Assembly: GCA_010672585.1 (NCBI GenBank)
Contig: JAAHGF010000019.1
Span: 130,371-194,370 of the forward strand
Direction: 5' to 3'
Length of the DNA: 64,000 nucleotides
Source of the DNA: Okeania sp. SIO1I7
Lineage (GTDB): Bacteria; Cyanobacteriota; Cyanobacteriia; Cyanobacteriales; Microcoleaceae
Positions 10,461-21,164 of this stretch are shown here, in pieces. Below the pieces are notes generated by a model, which was not told the origin of the DNA, made no database searches, and worked only from the letters and a program-made list of their open reading frames with translations. The position numbers were made by a program, and so were the translations under genes. Positions within the stretch are counted from its first letter, which is position 1; every line of letters begins with the position of its first letter.

Positions 10461-10520
10461 TAGGGAGTGGGGGAGTAGGGGAGTGGGGGAGTAGGGGAGT
10501 AGGGGAGTAGGGGAGTAGGG
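10461..10520. repeat. GGGGAGTA minisatellite
   Basis: About 60 bases of an 8-10-base G-rich unit (GGGGAGTA and variants) just after rne. The same motif recurs in MITE-B cores (e.g. 53540-53660). It is G-run-rich on the plus strand and may be hypervariable between strains. Confidence 0.8.
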
Positions 10521-10701
10521 CACCTGGAGTGGAAAAACTGAAATACATCCTCTTTCTTTTAATTGGATCTGAGGTAATTTGTCCCCAGTTCAATCAATAC
10601 CATTAGGGTTGCAGGACTGCCCAGAATTTATATTTATCTATAATCTAGGTTCTGTAAGGGCTTGATTGTCAAGCCCTACTGGCGAACAATCTACTTTTTA
10701 A

Positions 10702-10860
10702 CTATAGCAGTGTACGCTGGTGTATTTACAAATTACAGGAACTACCCAGTATCTAAAAGTCTGATACTATTCCTGCGAAATGTCGCAAACGGTTTTTTAT
10801 TCCCCCTATTGACTGTTGCCTGCGCGTTTGCGCCAACATTCCGGACTGAAAGCGCTATAG
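10702..10860. mobile_element. MITE-A copy 1, between rne and rnhB
   Basis: 159-bp element. Left end CTATAGCAGTGTACGCTGG; the right end finishes AGCGCTATAG, its inverted match with an extra insertion (about 10822-10848) near the end. The interior holds 'TTTACAAATTACAGGA', 'AAAAGTCTGATA' and 'TGTTGCCTGCGC', shared with copies at 12465 and 61399. It lies inside the rne-rnhB spacer, 34 bp from the rnhB start. Confidence 0.85.
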
Positions 10861-10893
10861 AATGTGTCACAAATATTTATCAAATTGATATAA

Positions 10894-11532
10894 ATGGTAT
10901 ACCCTATTGATATAATTGACTCTACTTCTTTACCTTTCACTGCGGGTGTGGATGAAGTAGGGCGTGGAGCATTATTCGGACCTGTAGTGGCAGCAGCAGT
11001 AATTTTGCCAGAATTGGATGATTTGCCATCCCCTATAGCTTCCCTTTATCAGGGAGGAGAAGTAACAGATAGTAAAAAATTAACAAAAAAGCGTCGTAGT
11101 CGTTTGGCTAGTGAGATTCAAGGAATAGCTTTAGATTGTAAAATTGGTATAGCTTCCGTGCGCGAGATTGACCGTTTGAATATTTTACAAGCTTCTTTAT
11201 TGGCTATGAAGCGGGCTGTTCTTAGGTTAAAATATCGGCCAAATTTGGTTTTGGTTGATGGGAATCAGCAAATTAAAGACTTGTCTATACCTCAGAAGGT
11301 CATTGTTAAGGGAGATAGTAAGTGTTTGGCGATCGCTGCTGCAAGTATTGTGGCTAAAGTTTGGCGAGATACATTGATTATACGTTTGGCAAAAAAGTAT
11401 CCTGTTTATGACTTGACAAATAACAAAGGTTATGGTACTCCTAAACACAAGCAAGGAATATTAAATTATGGGCGATCGTCTCAACACCGTCTCTCATTTA
11501 GTCCTTGTCAGCTTTCCTTATTTACTATTTAA
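10894..11532 (+). CDS. rnhB: Ribonuclease HII
   Basis: 212 residues. It removes RNA from RNA/DNA hybrids, including misincorporated ribonucleotides. Motifs: GVDEVGRGALFGP with Asp 20 and Glu 21, LVDGNQ with Asp 122, and KGDSK with Asp 141, the expected acidic catalytic set. Length is normal. It follows rne on the same strand, as in most cyanobacteria, but repeats in the spacer may have given it its own promoter. No strong ribosome-binding site precedes the ATG. Confidence 0.96.
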   Translation: MVYPIDIIDSTSLPFTAGVDEVGRGALFGPVVAAAVILPELDDLPSPIASLYQGGEVTDSKKLTKKRRSRLASEIQGIALDCKIGIASVREIDRLNILQASLLAMKRAVLRLKYRPNLVLVDGNQQIKDLSIPQKVIVKGDSKCLAIAAASIVAKVWRDTLIIRLAKKYPVYDLTNNKGYGTPKHKQGILNYGRSSQHRLSFSPCQLSLFTI

Positions 11533-11749
11533 CTTTAGAAATTATACACAACTAAAGCAAACACTAGGTCCCCCAGCATTTTTCTGGATAAATTTAATTT
11601 CACTTTCTTTAATGGCTTGTTAAAGAGCTTTTGAGGTTATTTAGAACAGTTTTACTAACTTCTCGTTCAAAACCTACTGGAGTGACACAGCTAAAATAGT
11701 GTGTTAGATGGGGAGATGGGGAGATGGGGAGGCTTGAAGTTTGGATATA

Positions 11750-12032
11750 ATTAGGGTTTGCTTATGGAAGTCTTTTAGTAGAGGTAGGAGACAGGAGACA
11801 GGAGACAACCCACCCCTAACCCCTCCCAGGAGGGGAGGGGGAGACAGGAGAAATGTGTCGGGAGCGAGGAGGTAGGAGTAACAATTTTCCCTCAATTTTT
11901 CTGTCCGAAGGTTTGCCTTTTATGCGTGCCTTTTTGAAGGTTTTAGACTAAAACAAACGTACTTTTGGGGAATCTAAGAAGGCTCAAACCTTTACTTGTC
12001 AATGGTTTGATAATTAATCAGCAAGCCCTAAT
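11750..12032. mobile_element. MITE-B copy 1
   Basis: 283-bp element with ends ATTAGGGTTTGCTTA and the complement of ATTAGGGCTTGCTGAT. It is flanked by TATA on both sides, consistent with a TA target duplication. The core has the GGAGACA tandem and a 'CCCTCCCAGGAGGGGAGGGGG' hairpin. Confidence 0.85.
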
Positions 12033-12464
12033 TATAAAAATATACTGTATAACCGGATTCTATATAATAGAAAAAAACTGGGCATTAAAAGAGAAATCTG
12101 ATTTGAAAACTCAGATTATGAACGTCAATTTATCACATAACAAAGTACCAAAAACATCAGTGGATGGTTCACTATTTATACTCTATAAATCATCATAATT
12201 TAACTGATACGGGAACAAAATTAAATTGAATAAATTAAGCATAAATACTTGATAGAATCAGATAATTAGCCAGCATCATTCCCTACTGACTACTGACGAT
12301 TTGCTCTTTACAGTAAGCTTTTAAGTGCGGAATTTAGGTGAGAAAATCAGAGAAAATAGATGATAAAATCTGAATCAAAAAGTCTCAATAAAGTGATGGT
12401 TGAAATTCAAAATAAATTGGAAATTGAGTTAAGCAAAGAGGCAATAAAAAGAATTATCAAAAAG

Positions 12465-12602
12465 CTATAGCAGTGTGCGCTGGTATATTTACAAATTGCA
12501 GGAGATGCCCCATAGCTAAAAGTCTTATATGATTCCAACGGAGATGCTGCGCAAACGGCAATTTATTTCCCATACTACCTGTTGCCTGCGCACAGCGCTA
12601 TA
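12465..12602. mobile_element. MITE-A copy 2
   Basis: 138-bp element with the cleanest inverted ends of the family: CTATAGCAGTGTGCGCTGG and the complement of TATAGCGCTGTGCGCAGG. The interior matches copies at 10702 and 61399. No obvious target duplication. Confidence 0.88.
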
Positions 12603-12819
12603 AACTATGAAATGAAAAATAATTAAGAGAGGAATTAATAAGACTCCTAATGAATAGGAATAATCAGAAAAAACAACTTTGACAACTTTTCAAAGCCAAA
12701 TAATTAATTTCCTGGGATTTAATGAAATTTAAGTAATCGAAAATAAAGAGAAAATATTATTTAACCAAAAATTAATAAAGTGCGTCTATACTAAAAATCA
12801 GTATCAAGAAAAGAATGCG

Positions 12820-14514
12820 ATGATTGGTCCTAGTTCTGATGGTTTTTCTTATTTATTAGATAACAATTCTAATAACTTTGTTGTACCTGTAAATTTATTG
12901 GCTCCATACCCAGAAGGTCTACAAGCTCTAGATGGTAATGATACAGTAATAGGCTCATCCAATCCTGAACTAATTAATGGTAATAAAGGCAACGATAACA
13001 TATTTGGTGGGGAAGGTTCTGATACTTTACGAGGAGGTAGAGATAATGATTTGATTTATGCGAATCAAGGTAACGATCTAATTTATGGAGAAATTGGTAA
13101 CGATACAATTTATGGAGAAATTGGTAACGATACAATTTTTGGGGGTAAAGAAAACGATCTTTTATTAGGTGAAGATGGTAACGATCTAATTTCTGGAGAC
13201 TTAGGAAAAGATACGTTAATTGGAGGAGTTGGCAATGACACATTTGTGCTGCGAGAACCTCAAAATAATGATATAGATACGGCAGATATTATTGATGATT
13301 TTGATGCTAATTTTGACAGCATTAAAATACCAGAAAACTTAACAGAAAATGACATCTTATTAACAGCAGATTCTTTATCGGGGGATACATTAATTCAGGT
13401 TCAGACAAATGGTTTAATCTTAGCAAGAATTAAAGCAATATCTGACACACAACTTGTAGAAAGTCGCTTAATTTTTGGGGATAGTATAAGTATAAATGAA
13501 GTTCCACAAACAGCTAGTTCTATACAGTCAAGCTTTAACAGTACTTTTGGATATGGTTTAGTTGATGCCTCAGCAGCAGTGGCCAGTGCTATTGGAGTGG
13601 CCAATTTTCCAGATATTCCAGATATTGGCGGAAATCAGTGGGGACTAGACTTAGTCAAAGCACCAGAAGTTTGGAATCAAGGTTTTCAGGGAGAAGGTAT
13701 TGTGGTAGCTGTCATTGATAGTGGTGTAGATAATACCCATCCGGAATTAACGGGCCAAATGTGGAGCAATAGCGGTGAAATTCCCAACAATGGTATTGAT
13801 GATGATGACAATGGTTATATAGACGATACCTGGGGTTGGGATTTTGTCAATAATGATAATGACCCAAGGGATGAAGAAAGTCATGGAACTCATATCGCAG
13901 GTACAATTGCTGCGAAGAGAGATGGAGTAGGAACAACTGGAGTAGCTCCAAATGCTAAAATTATGTCTCTCCGGGTACTAAATGATGAAGGAGTCGGTAG
14001 AGTTAGCGATGGAATATCAGCTATTCTCTATGCTGTTGACAATGGAGCAGATGTAATTAACTTTAGTTCTGGTGGGAGAAATTTAGTTAGGAACGAACTT
14101 GATGCTATTCGTTATGCTGCCGATCAAGGTGTTGTATTTGTTTCTGCTGCAGGTAATGGTAGTTTAAGCAGTCCTGATTATCCAGCAAGATTAGCTAATG
14201 AATATGGAATTGCAGTTGGGTCAGTAGATCGAAATGCCAAGTTTTCTTCTTTTTCTAATAAAGCTGGTAGTGGACTGGATTATGTCGTGGCCCCAGGAGG
14301 AGATGGTTTTCCTGAAGATGCAGGAGATATTTATGGACCTGTAGCTCCTTCAATAACAGGTAACTTATACAGTTTCTTTGCTGGGACTTCTATGGCAACA
14401 CCACATGTTGCAGGTGTCGCAGCTTTAATTAAACAAGCTAATCCTAGTTTATCTGCTGAGGCAATTGAGAATATAATTATTGATACTGCTAATTCTACGA
14501 CTGTTAGTGTTTGA
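12820..14514 (+). CDS. RTX-repeat subtilisin-like serine protease (S8)
   Basis: 564 residues, probably secreted. Residues about 37-140 hold nine or so calcium-binding RTX nonapeptides (GGxGxDxLx type, e.g. GGEGSDTLRGG). The S8 catalytic domain spans about 270-560: Asp 300 (VIDSGVD), His 355 (SHGTHIAG), oxyanion Asn 446 (SAAGN), Ser 524 (GTSMATPH). There is no classical signal peptide. The order is unusual because RTX repeats normally sit near the C-terminus beside a type I secretion signal; here the protease domain is last. The 'FGYGLVDASAAV' linker before the catalytic domain is common in cyanobacterial S8 proteins. Alone in a repeat-rich region; no secretion genes nearby. Confidence 0.93.
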   Translation: MIGPSSDGFSYLLDNNSNNFVVPVNLLAPYPEGLQALDGNDTVIGSSNPELINGNKGNDNIFGGEGSDTLRGGRDNDLIYANQGNDLIYGEIGNDTIYGEIGNDTIFGGKENDLLLGEDGNDLISGDLGKDTLIGGVGNDTFVLREPQNNDIDTADIIDDFDANFDSIKIPENLTENDILLTADSLSGDTLIQVQTNGLILARIKAISDTQLVESRLIFGDSISINEVPQTASSIQSSFNSTFGYGLVDASAAVASAIGVANFPDIPDIGGNQWGLDLVKAPEVWNQGFQGEGIVVAVIDSGVDNTHPELTGQMWSNSGEIPNNGIDDDDNGYIDDTWGWDFVNNDNDPRDEESHGTHIAGTIAAKRDGVGTTGVAPNAKIMSLRVLNDEGVGRVSDGISAILYAVDNGADVINFSSGGRNLVRNELDAIRYAADQGVVFVSAAGNGSLSSPDYPARLANEYGIAVGSVDRNAKFSSFSNKAGSGLDYVVAPGGDGFPEDAGDIYGPVAPSITGNLYSFFAGTSMATPHVAGVAALIKQANPSLSAEAIENIIIDTANSTTVSV

Positions 14515-15286
14515 CCTATAAGTCGTTGAATAATTATGTATGCCAGATGTAGAAAATCACATTAGACTTCTGCGGAAAAGAGGGAGTAGGGAGTAGGGAG
14601 CAGGGGGAAAGAATTGATTATTTTTGATTGACTCAAAGGAAAAAATTTTCTTGTTTCTCCTTGAAAGGAGAGGCTTTAAACCTTAATTATTAGGTAAAGA
14701 ATTCAGGATATTGAGAAATAGAATAGGGGAAAAAGGTGGAAATTTTCCCCCATATTTACTATCTCCCCATCTCCCGATATTTAAGAACATCAATAGACAT
14801 TCCCAATGATCAAATCAATTATTGCACTCTTATTCATCAATTCTTTGCCCCCTACTCCCTACTCCCTACTCCCTACTGCCTATTTTCAACTCCCTACTAC
14901 CCCGATCGCTCAAATTTATTGTCTTAACCAAAGAACGTACTGCTATACTTTCATGTTGCAATAGATTGAACTTGCAGTTTTGACTACTGACTATTTATAA
15001 TTTCCGATTGACTGGTGGTATAGCCTTCTATTAAGAATATGACTATTTGAGATAGGATAGGTATCTCAAATATGGGACGATCATAATCCTCATAGTTAAT
15101 CTTGAGATTAAAACAAATCTTTGATTTGTATAAAATTTATCAATAGAGGTACGGAAGAATCTGAAGCGAGAGGGAAATAATTGTCCTTTTTCAAAATTAG
15201 TCATCTTTTTCGTAACTAAATTTGCCCTCTATTTCGCTATAAGCTTTATGATCAGGACTGTGTGTGGTGTGAAGTGAAGGAGTAAG
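14515..15286. other. Non-coding spacer with REP-G fragment
   Basis: 772 bases with no supported gene. REP-G like sequence (TCTCCTTGAAAGGAGAGGC, then TTAAACCTTAATTATT) at about 14624-14700. 'GGGAGTAGGGAGTA' and its complement 'CTCCCTACTCCCTA' occur at about 14580-14605 and 14850-14895, forming a long potential stem. A good ribosome-binding site (GAAGGAG) precedes the next gene. Confidence 0.6.
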
Positions 15287-16018
15287 ATGACTGCCGATAG
15301 CCAATTCATCTCTGGCAAGGTAATTAGAGGGTTTACAGGACGAAGTTTTCAACCTTTCCTCCCCAGAGATAGACAAAACAGTCGATTTCTAGAGGGCCTA
15401 GAGGTAGGATGTTATAAACGATTATTTGATATCCTGTTTTCTCTGTCGGTTCTCATATTGTTGGCCCCCGTTTATCTGTTTATAGCTTTACTAATTGTTT
15501 TTAGCTCACCAGGATCTGTTTTTTATGTTCAAGAAAGAGTGGGTAAAAATCGAAAGCTTTTCCGTTGTTTGAAGTTTAGAACTATGGTGAAAAATGCAGA
15601 TGAGATGTTAGGAGAAATTATGGAAACATCTCCTCATCTGCGCCAAGAATTTCAAGAAAGTTTTAAATTAAAACATGACCCTAGAATTACATGGATAGGT
15701 AAATTTCTTAGGGTGACGAGTTTAGATGAATTTCCCCAATTTTGGAATGTTTTGAAAGGTGATATGAGCGTAGTAGGACCTAGGCCATTAGTGGTTGAAG
15801 AACTACCAAAATACGGTCATCACATGGATAAAATTTTGACAATCAAACCAGGAATTACAGGTTTATGGCAAGTTTCTGGTCGAAATGATATTCCCTATCC
15901 TAAGAGAGTTCAAATTGACCTTTTTTATGTAAACTTCAGAAATTTTTGGATAGATATATGGATCATGTTTAAAACAATTGGTATTGTTGTTTTCCCAAAA
16001 AACAATGGAGCTTACTAA
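15287..16018 (+). CDS. Undecaprenyl-phosphate sugar phosphotransferase (bacterial sugar transferase, WcaJ/RfbP type)
   Basis: 243 residues. It should transfer a sugar-1-phosphate from a nucleotide sugar to undecaprenyl phosphate, starting a polysaccharide repeat unit at the membrane. One hydrophobic segment at about 47-72, then the conserved cytosolic domain: KRLFDILFS, FRTMVKNAD, and SLDEFPQFWNVLKGDMSVVG followed by PRP. The C-terminus has KPGITGLWQVSGRN. Length fits the short, single-domain members that lack the extra N-terminal membrane domain. GAAGGAG lies 6 bases before the ATG. gmd and fcl downstream suggest a fucose-containing exopolysaccharide. Confidence 0.93.
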   Translation: MTADSQFISGKVIRGFTGRSFQPFLPRDRQNSRFLEGLEVGCYKRLFDILFSLSVLILLAPVYLFIALLIVFSSPGSVFYVQERVGKNRKLFRCLKFRTMVKNADEMLGEIMETSPHLRQEFQESFKLKHDPRITWIGKFLRVTSLDEFPQFWNVLKGDMSVVGPRPLVVEELPKYGHHMDKILTIKPGITGLWQVSGRNDIPYPKRVQIDLFYVNFRNFWIDIWIMFKTIGIVVFPKNNGAY

Positions 16019-16378
16019 GGCTTATCTTGAATGACTAAGTGATTGAAAATCAACTGAAGTTATTACTGGGTTAGAGGTTGATAGTATTTTTCCAACTATT
16101 ATATTTCTAACCCAAATTGATAAGTTTAAATAAAATTTGTTTAGTTGCTTCAGAGAAATAGTATTTTTACAGGAGTCAAGTTGATGAATATTAACTCAGA
16201 ACTCTTGGTTATGAGAACAGTTTTAGGTTAGTCTAGACATCTGGGAATGCTAGAGGTTATAACCCTACTATTAAGCAAAAAAAATAAATATATATTTATT
16301 GCTTTTGCACTGTAGCGATTGAACTAATTCTTATGGACATTCCCATGGCAATTTATTACCTTGTAAATATTAACTCCA

Positions 16379-17407
16379 ATGACTGAAAAGAAACGAGCGC
16401 TAATTACTGGTATTACAGGTCAAGATGGTTCATACTTGAGCGAATTTTTGTTAGATAAGGACTATGAGGTTCATGGTATTATTAGACGTAGTTCTAGCTT
16501 CAATACAAATAGAATAGACCATATATATCAAGACCCTCATAATCCTCATGTTAGTTTATTTCTGCATTATGGAGATTTAACTGATGGAACTACTATACGT
16601 CGCATTCTTGAAGAGGTTAGACCAGTAGAAATATATAATTTGGGAGCCCAGTCCCATGTGAGAGTGAGCTTTGATTCTCCAGAATATACTGTAGATACAG
16701 TAGCAATGGGTGCTCTACGTTTACTCGAAGCAATTCGAGACTATCAATATCGTACTGGAATTGAAGTCCGTTTCTATCAAGCTGGTTCTTCTGAAATGTT
16801 TGGCAAAGTTCAGGAAGTACCCCAGAAAGAAACTACGCCTTTTTATCCTCGTAGTCCTTATTCTTGTGCTAAAGTTTATGCCCATTGGCAAACACTAAAT
16901 TACAGAGAATCATACAATCTCTTTGCTTGTAATGGCATATTATTTAACCATGAAAGTCCACGTCGGGGGGAAACTTTTGTAACTCGCAAAATTACTCGTG
17001 CTGTAGCTAGAATTGTCGCAGGTAAACAGAAGAAACTCTATCTTGGTAATCTAGATTCTAAACGAGATTGGGGATATGCAAAGGATTATGTCAGAGCTAT
17101 GTGGATGATGTTACAACAGGAGCAACCTGATGATTATGTGATTGCTACTAATGAAACTCATTCTATTAAGGAATTTCTAGAAATAGCATTTACTCATGTT
17201 AATCTAAATTGGCAGGATTATGTGGAGTTTGACCCTCGTTATTTACGTCCTGCAGAAGTAGATTTATTGATTGGTGATTGTACAAAAGCAAAAGAAAAAT
17301 TGGGTTGGCAACCATCTGTTACGTTTACAGAGTTGGTACATTTGATGGTTGATTCTGATATTAAAGCTTTGGAAAAATCTAATATGGTTGGTAGTGGGTT
17401 TGATTAA
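16379..17407 (+). CDS. gmd: GDP-mannose 4,6-dehydratase
   Basis: 342-residue short-chain dehydrogenase that makes GDP-4-keto-6-deoxymannose from GDP-mannose, the first step to GDP-fucose. NAD(P)-binding GITGQDG at 11-17, catalytic YSCAK (Tyr 161, Lys 165), SSEMFG at about 137-142, and [20 protein letters not shown] typical of Gmd. The second enzyme, fcl, is downstream on the same strand after a 729-bp gap, so it probably has its own promoter. Confidence 0.97.
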   Translation: MTEKKRALITGITGQDGSYLSEFLLDKDYEVHGIIRRSSSFNTNRIDHIYQDPHNPHVSLFLHYGDLTDGTTIRRILEEVRPVEIYNLGAQSHVRVSFDSPEYTVDTVAMGALRLLEAIRDYQYRTGIEVRFYQAGSSEMFGKVQEVPQKETTPFYPRSPYSCAKVYAHWQTLNYRESYNLFACNGILFNHESPRRGETFVTRKITRAVARIVAGKQKKLYLGNLDSKRDWGYAKDYVRAMWMMLQQEQPDDYVIATNETHSIKEFLEIAFTHVNLNWQDYVEFDPRYLRPAEVDLLIGDCTKAKEKLGWQPSVTFTELVHLMVDSDIKALEKSNMVGSGFD

Positions 17408-18136
17408 AATTTTTGACCTAAATTACGGTTAAACTTTTGAAGTCAATCCTTAATTATTCTAAAGTGATAGTTCTTTAGCTGATTTTTTTTTGCATTATCT
17501 AAATACAAGTAGGCAAAAAACTTGATGCTTGAAAATTAGCCGATCAAGTGAAAAAAATTATGGGGTGTATCTATAAAGTAAATCTGAGTTAAAGTAGTTA
17601 ATAATTATAGATAAACATCCCTAATTAAAACAATAGGAATGCACTCAAAAGTTTAGGGTTAGCCCGCTAATTAATTAGGATGACAGAAAATTACACTACT
17701 TGGAATAATGACTTTTAATGCTTTTAAGTTGATGTGAAATGAAACCAGGTATTTGATATAAGATACTGAATTGCCTGTAGGAATTATAGATAGTTTGATA
17801 TCTCTGAATATTAGGGATGTAATCAACTTTGATGTTACCAATAAGGTTCTGATAAGCTGCAAAAATATTTCATACAAACCCTAAATTTTCAGGAAAATAT
17901 GACAAATTAAATTGAACTACTATAAATGTCAAAAGACTGGCAAACTTGATAATAGAAAATAAGCAAGATATAAATTACATTCCTCTACTTTCAAATAGGG
18001 GATTTTTACTATGACTTCAATATCAGTCTAATTTCTGAGAGATAATATTGCATCGCTTGTTTTTCTGAACTGACTGATTCTAATTCCCTAGACCTTAGAC
18101 TTAATGTCTGATGAATATCAATCTCGGAGATTTTTT
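17408..18136. other. Non-coding spacer between gmd and fcl
   Basis: 729 AT-rich bases. No gene, MITE or convincing terminator recognised. The minus-strand frame at 17671-17877 has no protein-like features. Confidence 0.55.
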
Positions 18137-19081
18137 ATGACTAAATTAGAGTTAGAAAACAAAAAAATTCTGGTGACAGGTGGATCGGGTTTTCTGGGAC
18201 GCCAAGTTGTAGATCAACTTCATCAAGCAGGAGCTAATCCTAATCAGATTACTATACCGCGATCGCGTGATTATGACCTTTGTACTTTAGAAGCTTGCCA
18301 AAAAGTAGTTGATGGACAAGATATTGTAATTCATCTTGCTGCTCATGTAGGTGGTATTGGTTTGAATCAAGAAAAACCTGCTGAGTTATTTTATGACAAT
18401 CTAATGATGGGGGTTCAATTAATTGATTCTGCTTATAAAGCAGGTGTAGAAAAATTTGTTTGTGTGGGTACAATATGTGCTTATCCTAAATTTACTCCTG
18501 TTCCATTTAAAGAAGAAGACCTTTGGATTGGTTATCCAGAAGAAACTAATGCTCCTTATGGTATTGCTAAGAAAGCTCTTTTAGTTCAATTGGAAGCTTA
18601 TCGTCAACAATACGGTTTTAATGGAGTTTATTTACTACCTGTTAATTTATATGGACCTGAAGATAATTTTAATCCAAAGAGTTCCCATGTTATTCCTGCT
18701 TTGATTAGGAAAGTGCATGAAGCACAAGTTAGAGGAGATAAAGAATTACCTGTTTGGGGTGATGGTAGTCCTAGTCGTGAATTTTTATACTCTACAGATG
18801 CGGCGAGGGGAATTGTTATGGCAACTCAATTTTATAATGAATCTGAACCTATTAATTTAGGAACTAATTATGAAGTAAAGATTCGCGATTTAGTAGAGTT
18901 AATTTGTGATTTAATGGAATTTCAAGGAGAAATAATTTGGGAGACCGATAAACCAAATGGTCAACCTAGAAGATGTTTGGATACACAAAAAGCAAAAGAA
19001 AAGTTTGGTTTTATTGCTAATGTAGATTTTAAGCAAGGACTGAAGAATACAATAGAATGGTATCGAAAAAATGCTGACTAA
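18137..19081 (+). CDS. fcl: GDP-L-fucose synthase
   Basis: 314 residues from the ATG at 18137. This start is chosen because CGGAGA lies 7 bases upstream and the protein then begins MTKLELENKKILVTGG as in relatives; an ATG 11 codons earlier (18104) is in frame but lacks such a site. Bifunctional epimerase/reductase converting GDP-4-keto-6-deoxymannose to GDP-L-fucose. GxxGxxG at 15-21, catalytic YGIAK (Tyr 141, Lys 145), and VCVGTICAYPK. Works after gmd. Confidence 0.94.
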   Translation: MTKLELENKKILVTGGSGFLGRQVVDQLHQAGANPNQITIPRSRDYDLCTLEACQKVVDGQDIVIHLAAHVGGIGLNQEKPAELFYDNLMMGVQLIDSAYKAGVEKFVCVGTICAYPKFTPVPFKEEDLWIGYPEETNAPYGIAKKALLVQLEAYRQQYGFNGVYLLPVNLYGPEDNFNPKSSHVIPALIRKVHEAQVRGDKELPVWGDGSPSREFLYSTDAARGIVMATQFYNESEPINLGTNYEVKIRDLVELICDLMEFQGEIIWETDKPNGQPRRCLDTQKAKEKFGFIANVDFKQGLKNTIEWYRKNAD

Positions 19082-20161
19082 GTTTAAATGATATCGATTT
19101 TATCTGTTAGAATTAGTTGATATAAGGTTAAGCTGGAAGGAAATTATCTTTCAGCTTTTATATCATCAAAAACTTTTCTGGGTAAAATTTACTATAGATT
19201 TCTGAAAAAGATCGGGAAATATAATGTTGTAAGTAATCCAGCATTGATCTAAGTAAAATTAAATCTAGTTTATAGCTTTTATCAGTGGGATGAGATAAAA
19301 AATAGGGATTTATAGGACAAAAAATAGGCAATAGATTGAATATATCTCATTTAATCAAACACTGTTTTGAACAGTATACTAAAATAGCAGTTTTTGAATT
19401 GTACTAAAATACATTTTACAAAGTTCCATAGTTATAAAGCCATAGAATTTTGTAATTTAATAAATTTATTCATAGTTTGAGAAACTTTGATTAGAGTTGT
19501 TGCTTGATAACTAAAAAAACTGGTAAACTCTTGTCATGTAAAAATTTTAACTATCTGTTGAAAAAAACTCATATAATTACTGCTGTATCTTAATTTGAGC
19601 GATTTTTCCATCTATCTATATATTGAGATATTAGTGACAAATCTATGATATAGGATTATACCAATTTAAAAAAAGAATGCTACAAACAAAAGGCTGCAAA
19701 TTCTTCCTAAAAATAAATCATCCAATCCTATAAGCCACCTATTTAGATTGTTTTTCCTTTTTTATGATTTGTTTATTCCAACTTCGGTCTTCCCCCTTTC
19801 TTCTTCCTTGTTAATACTATTGGTAACAAACACTTATTACGCTTGGTATTACATCTAAAGATAATTCCTATAATAATCTATATTATACTCACTACGAAAT
19901 AATTATGAAAAATTTAACATGATCAAAAAAAATTATAGCGTTTCTCAAGTTACTTAGGTGCAGTTGTTTTACTTCTTTTATATTCCCTGTTTCCCGAATT
20001 ACAACTCCCTACTCCCTAAAAAAAACGAATTTTTTACCTCACGCTTTTTGGGAACTACTATATTCTGAAACAAACCATAATATTTACTAGATATTATATT
20101 GAATAAGTATACTCGCATAATAAAAAAATTATAATCAAGCATTAGAAATAAGCTGAGAGAA
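19082..20161. other. 1.1-kb non-coding spacer
   Basis: Very AT-rich; contains MITE-C copy 2 (19659-19848). The remainder shows no gene. The minus-strand frame at 19999-20214 is not supported: it overlaps the start of the next gene and is mostly low complexity. Confidence 0.6.
19659..19848. mobile_element. MITE-C copy 2
   Basis: 190-bp element from TACCAATTT to TTGGTA, flanked by an exact TTA duplication (19656-19658 and 19849-19851). The interior has the family's 'AAAAAAGAATGCTACAAA' left segment, a TTCTTCC tract and 'GGTAACAAACACTTATTA' near the right end. Confidence 0.88.
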
Positions 20162-20878
20162 ATGGTCAATAAAAATCTCCTGGAAAAGATTAGTAAACTC
20201 CTAGCTCTTGCCAATTCACCTAATGAACATGAAGCTGCATTAGCTGCTGAAAAAGCAGCAGAATTATTAGCTCAACATAATTTATCCGTAGCAGACTTAG
20301 GACAAGAGAAAGATGAAGATATTACTAAGGGTATTATTGATAAAACAGGTCGTTATGTAACCTGGAAAATGTGGATTTTAGCAGGAATTGCTAATGCTAA
20401 TGGATGTCAAGCAATGCGTTCAACTTACACTGGTGAAATGAGATTAGTAGGAACAGGAACTAATATTACAGTTTCTAAGTCCCTTTATGAATATTTAACT
20501 GCTGTAGTTGACAGTTTAGTAAAACAACATAGGGGTAAAGGAAGAACTTTTATTAATGCTTTTCGAGTTGGTTGTGCAACTAGATTAAGACAAAGATTAG
20601 AGCACAGACGAAAATACATGGAGGAAAAAGGTATCGCTGGTAGTGACGATAAAAATTCGGCATCTGCTATAGTTGTGCGCTCAATGTTTGAAAAATACTC
20701 TATAGCTATTCAAGTATATTTAAAGCAAGAAGGTGTAAAATGTAAAGTTCAGAAATCCACTGCTGTTAATAGCGATTTAGGTTTTTCTTTTGGATATGTT
20801 GCTGGGGAAAAAATCAATTTGAATTATTTGAATCACAAATTATACAAAGGCAAAATTAATCAAACAGTCAACTATTAA
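20162..20878 (+). CDS. DUF2786-domain protein
   Basis: 238 residues. The N-terminal 40 residues (KISKLLALANSPNEHEAALA, then AEKAAELLAQHNLS) are the DUF2786 signature. The middle and C-terminal part (about 60-235) resembles the companion domain seen in plasmid and phage members and is rich in basic residues. Function unknown; relatives are found in mobile and chromosomal contexts. The ATG follows 'GCTGAGAGAA', which can serve as ribosome-binding site. Stands alone. Confidence 0.85.
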   Translation: MVNKNLLEKISKLLALANSPNEHEAALAAEKAAELLAQHNLSVADLGQEKDEDITKGIIDKTGRYVTWKMWILAGIANANGCQAMRSTYTGEMRLVGTGTNITVSKSLYEYLTAVVDSLVKQHRGKGRTFINAFRVGCATRLRQRLEHRRKYMEEKGIAGSDDKNSASAIVVRSMFEKYSIAIQVYLKQEGVKCKVQKSTAVNSDLGFSFGYVAGEKINLNYLNHKLYKGKINQTVNY

Positions 20879-21164
20879 TAATTAACAATTACCTCTCCTG
20901 AAAACGGATAAGATTGGTGAGCATAATTTTTTGAATTTATTTGTTCTTTAAATCAGAAGCTTGAAACCTTAATTATTTGGTAAGTAGTACATCAGCTATT
21001 AATCATTAGTTTTTTTGACATCTTAAACTGTCTGATTTTAAGGGGTGGTTGCTCCACTAGAGTTGAGATTAGATAATATCCTTAAATAAAAGCTTAAAGA
21101 GCCTTGATATTAGACGATGTAAGTGTTAAAGTTTATGAGAGAATATTTTAAGTAGATGGAGAAA
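20879..21164. repeat. REP-G-like spacer
   Basis: Begins 'ACCTCTCCTGAAAACGGATAAGATT' and later has 'GAAACCTTAATTATTTGGTAAG', both parts of REP-G. No gene. Confidence 0.5.

Larger units (their letters stand above)
11533..12819. other. 1.3-kb non-coding spacer holding two MITEs
   Basis: Contains MITE-B copy 1 and MITE-A copy 2 (listed separately). A GATGGGGA minisatellite runs at 11707-11731. The rest (about 12035-12460 and 12604-12819) is AT-rich with no recognisable gene; the open frame at 11965-12198 starts inside the MITE and is not supported. Confidence 0.6.

Noticed and set aside
10662..10910. Plus-strand open frame between rne and rnhB
   Set aside because: Runs through MITE-A and overlaps the rnhB start.
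12974..13243. Minus-strand frame opposite the RTX repeats
   Set aside because: Shadow of a repetitive coding region; its peptide repeats mirror the RTX units.
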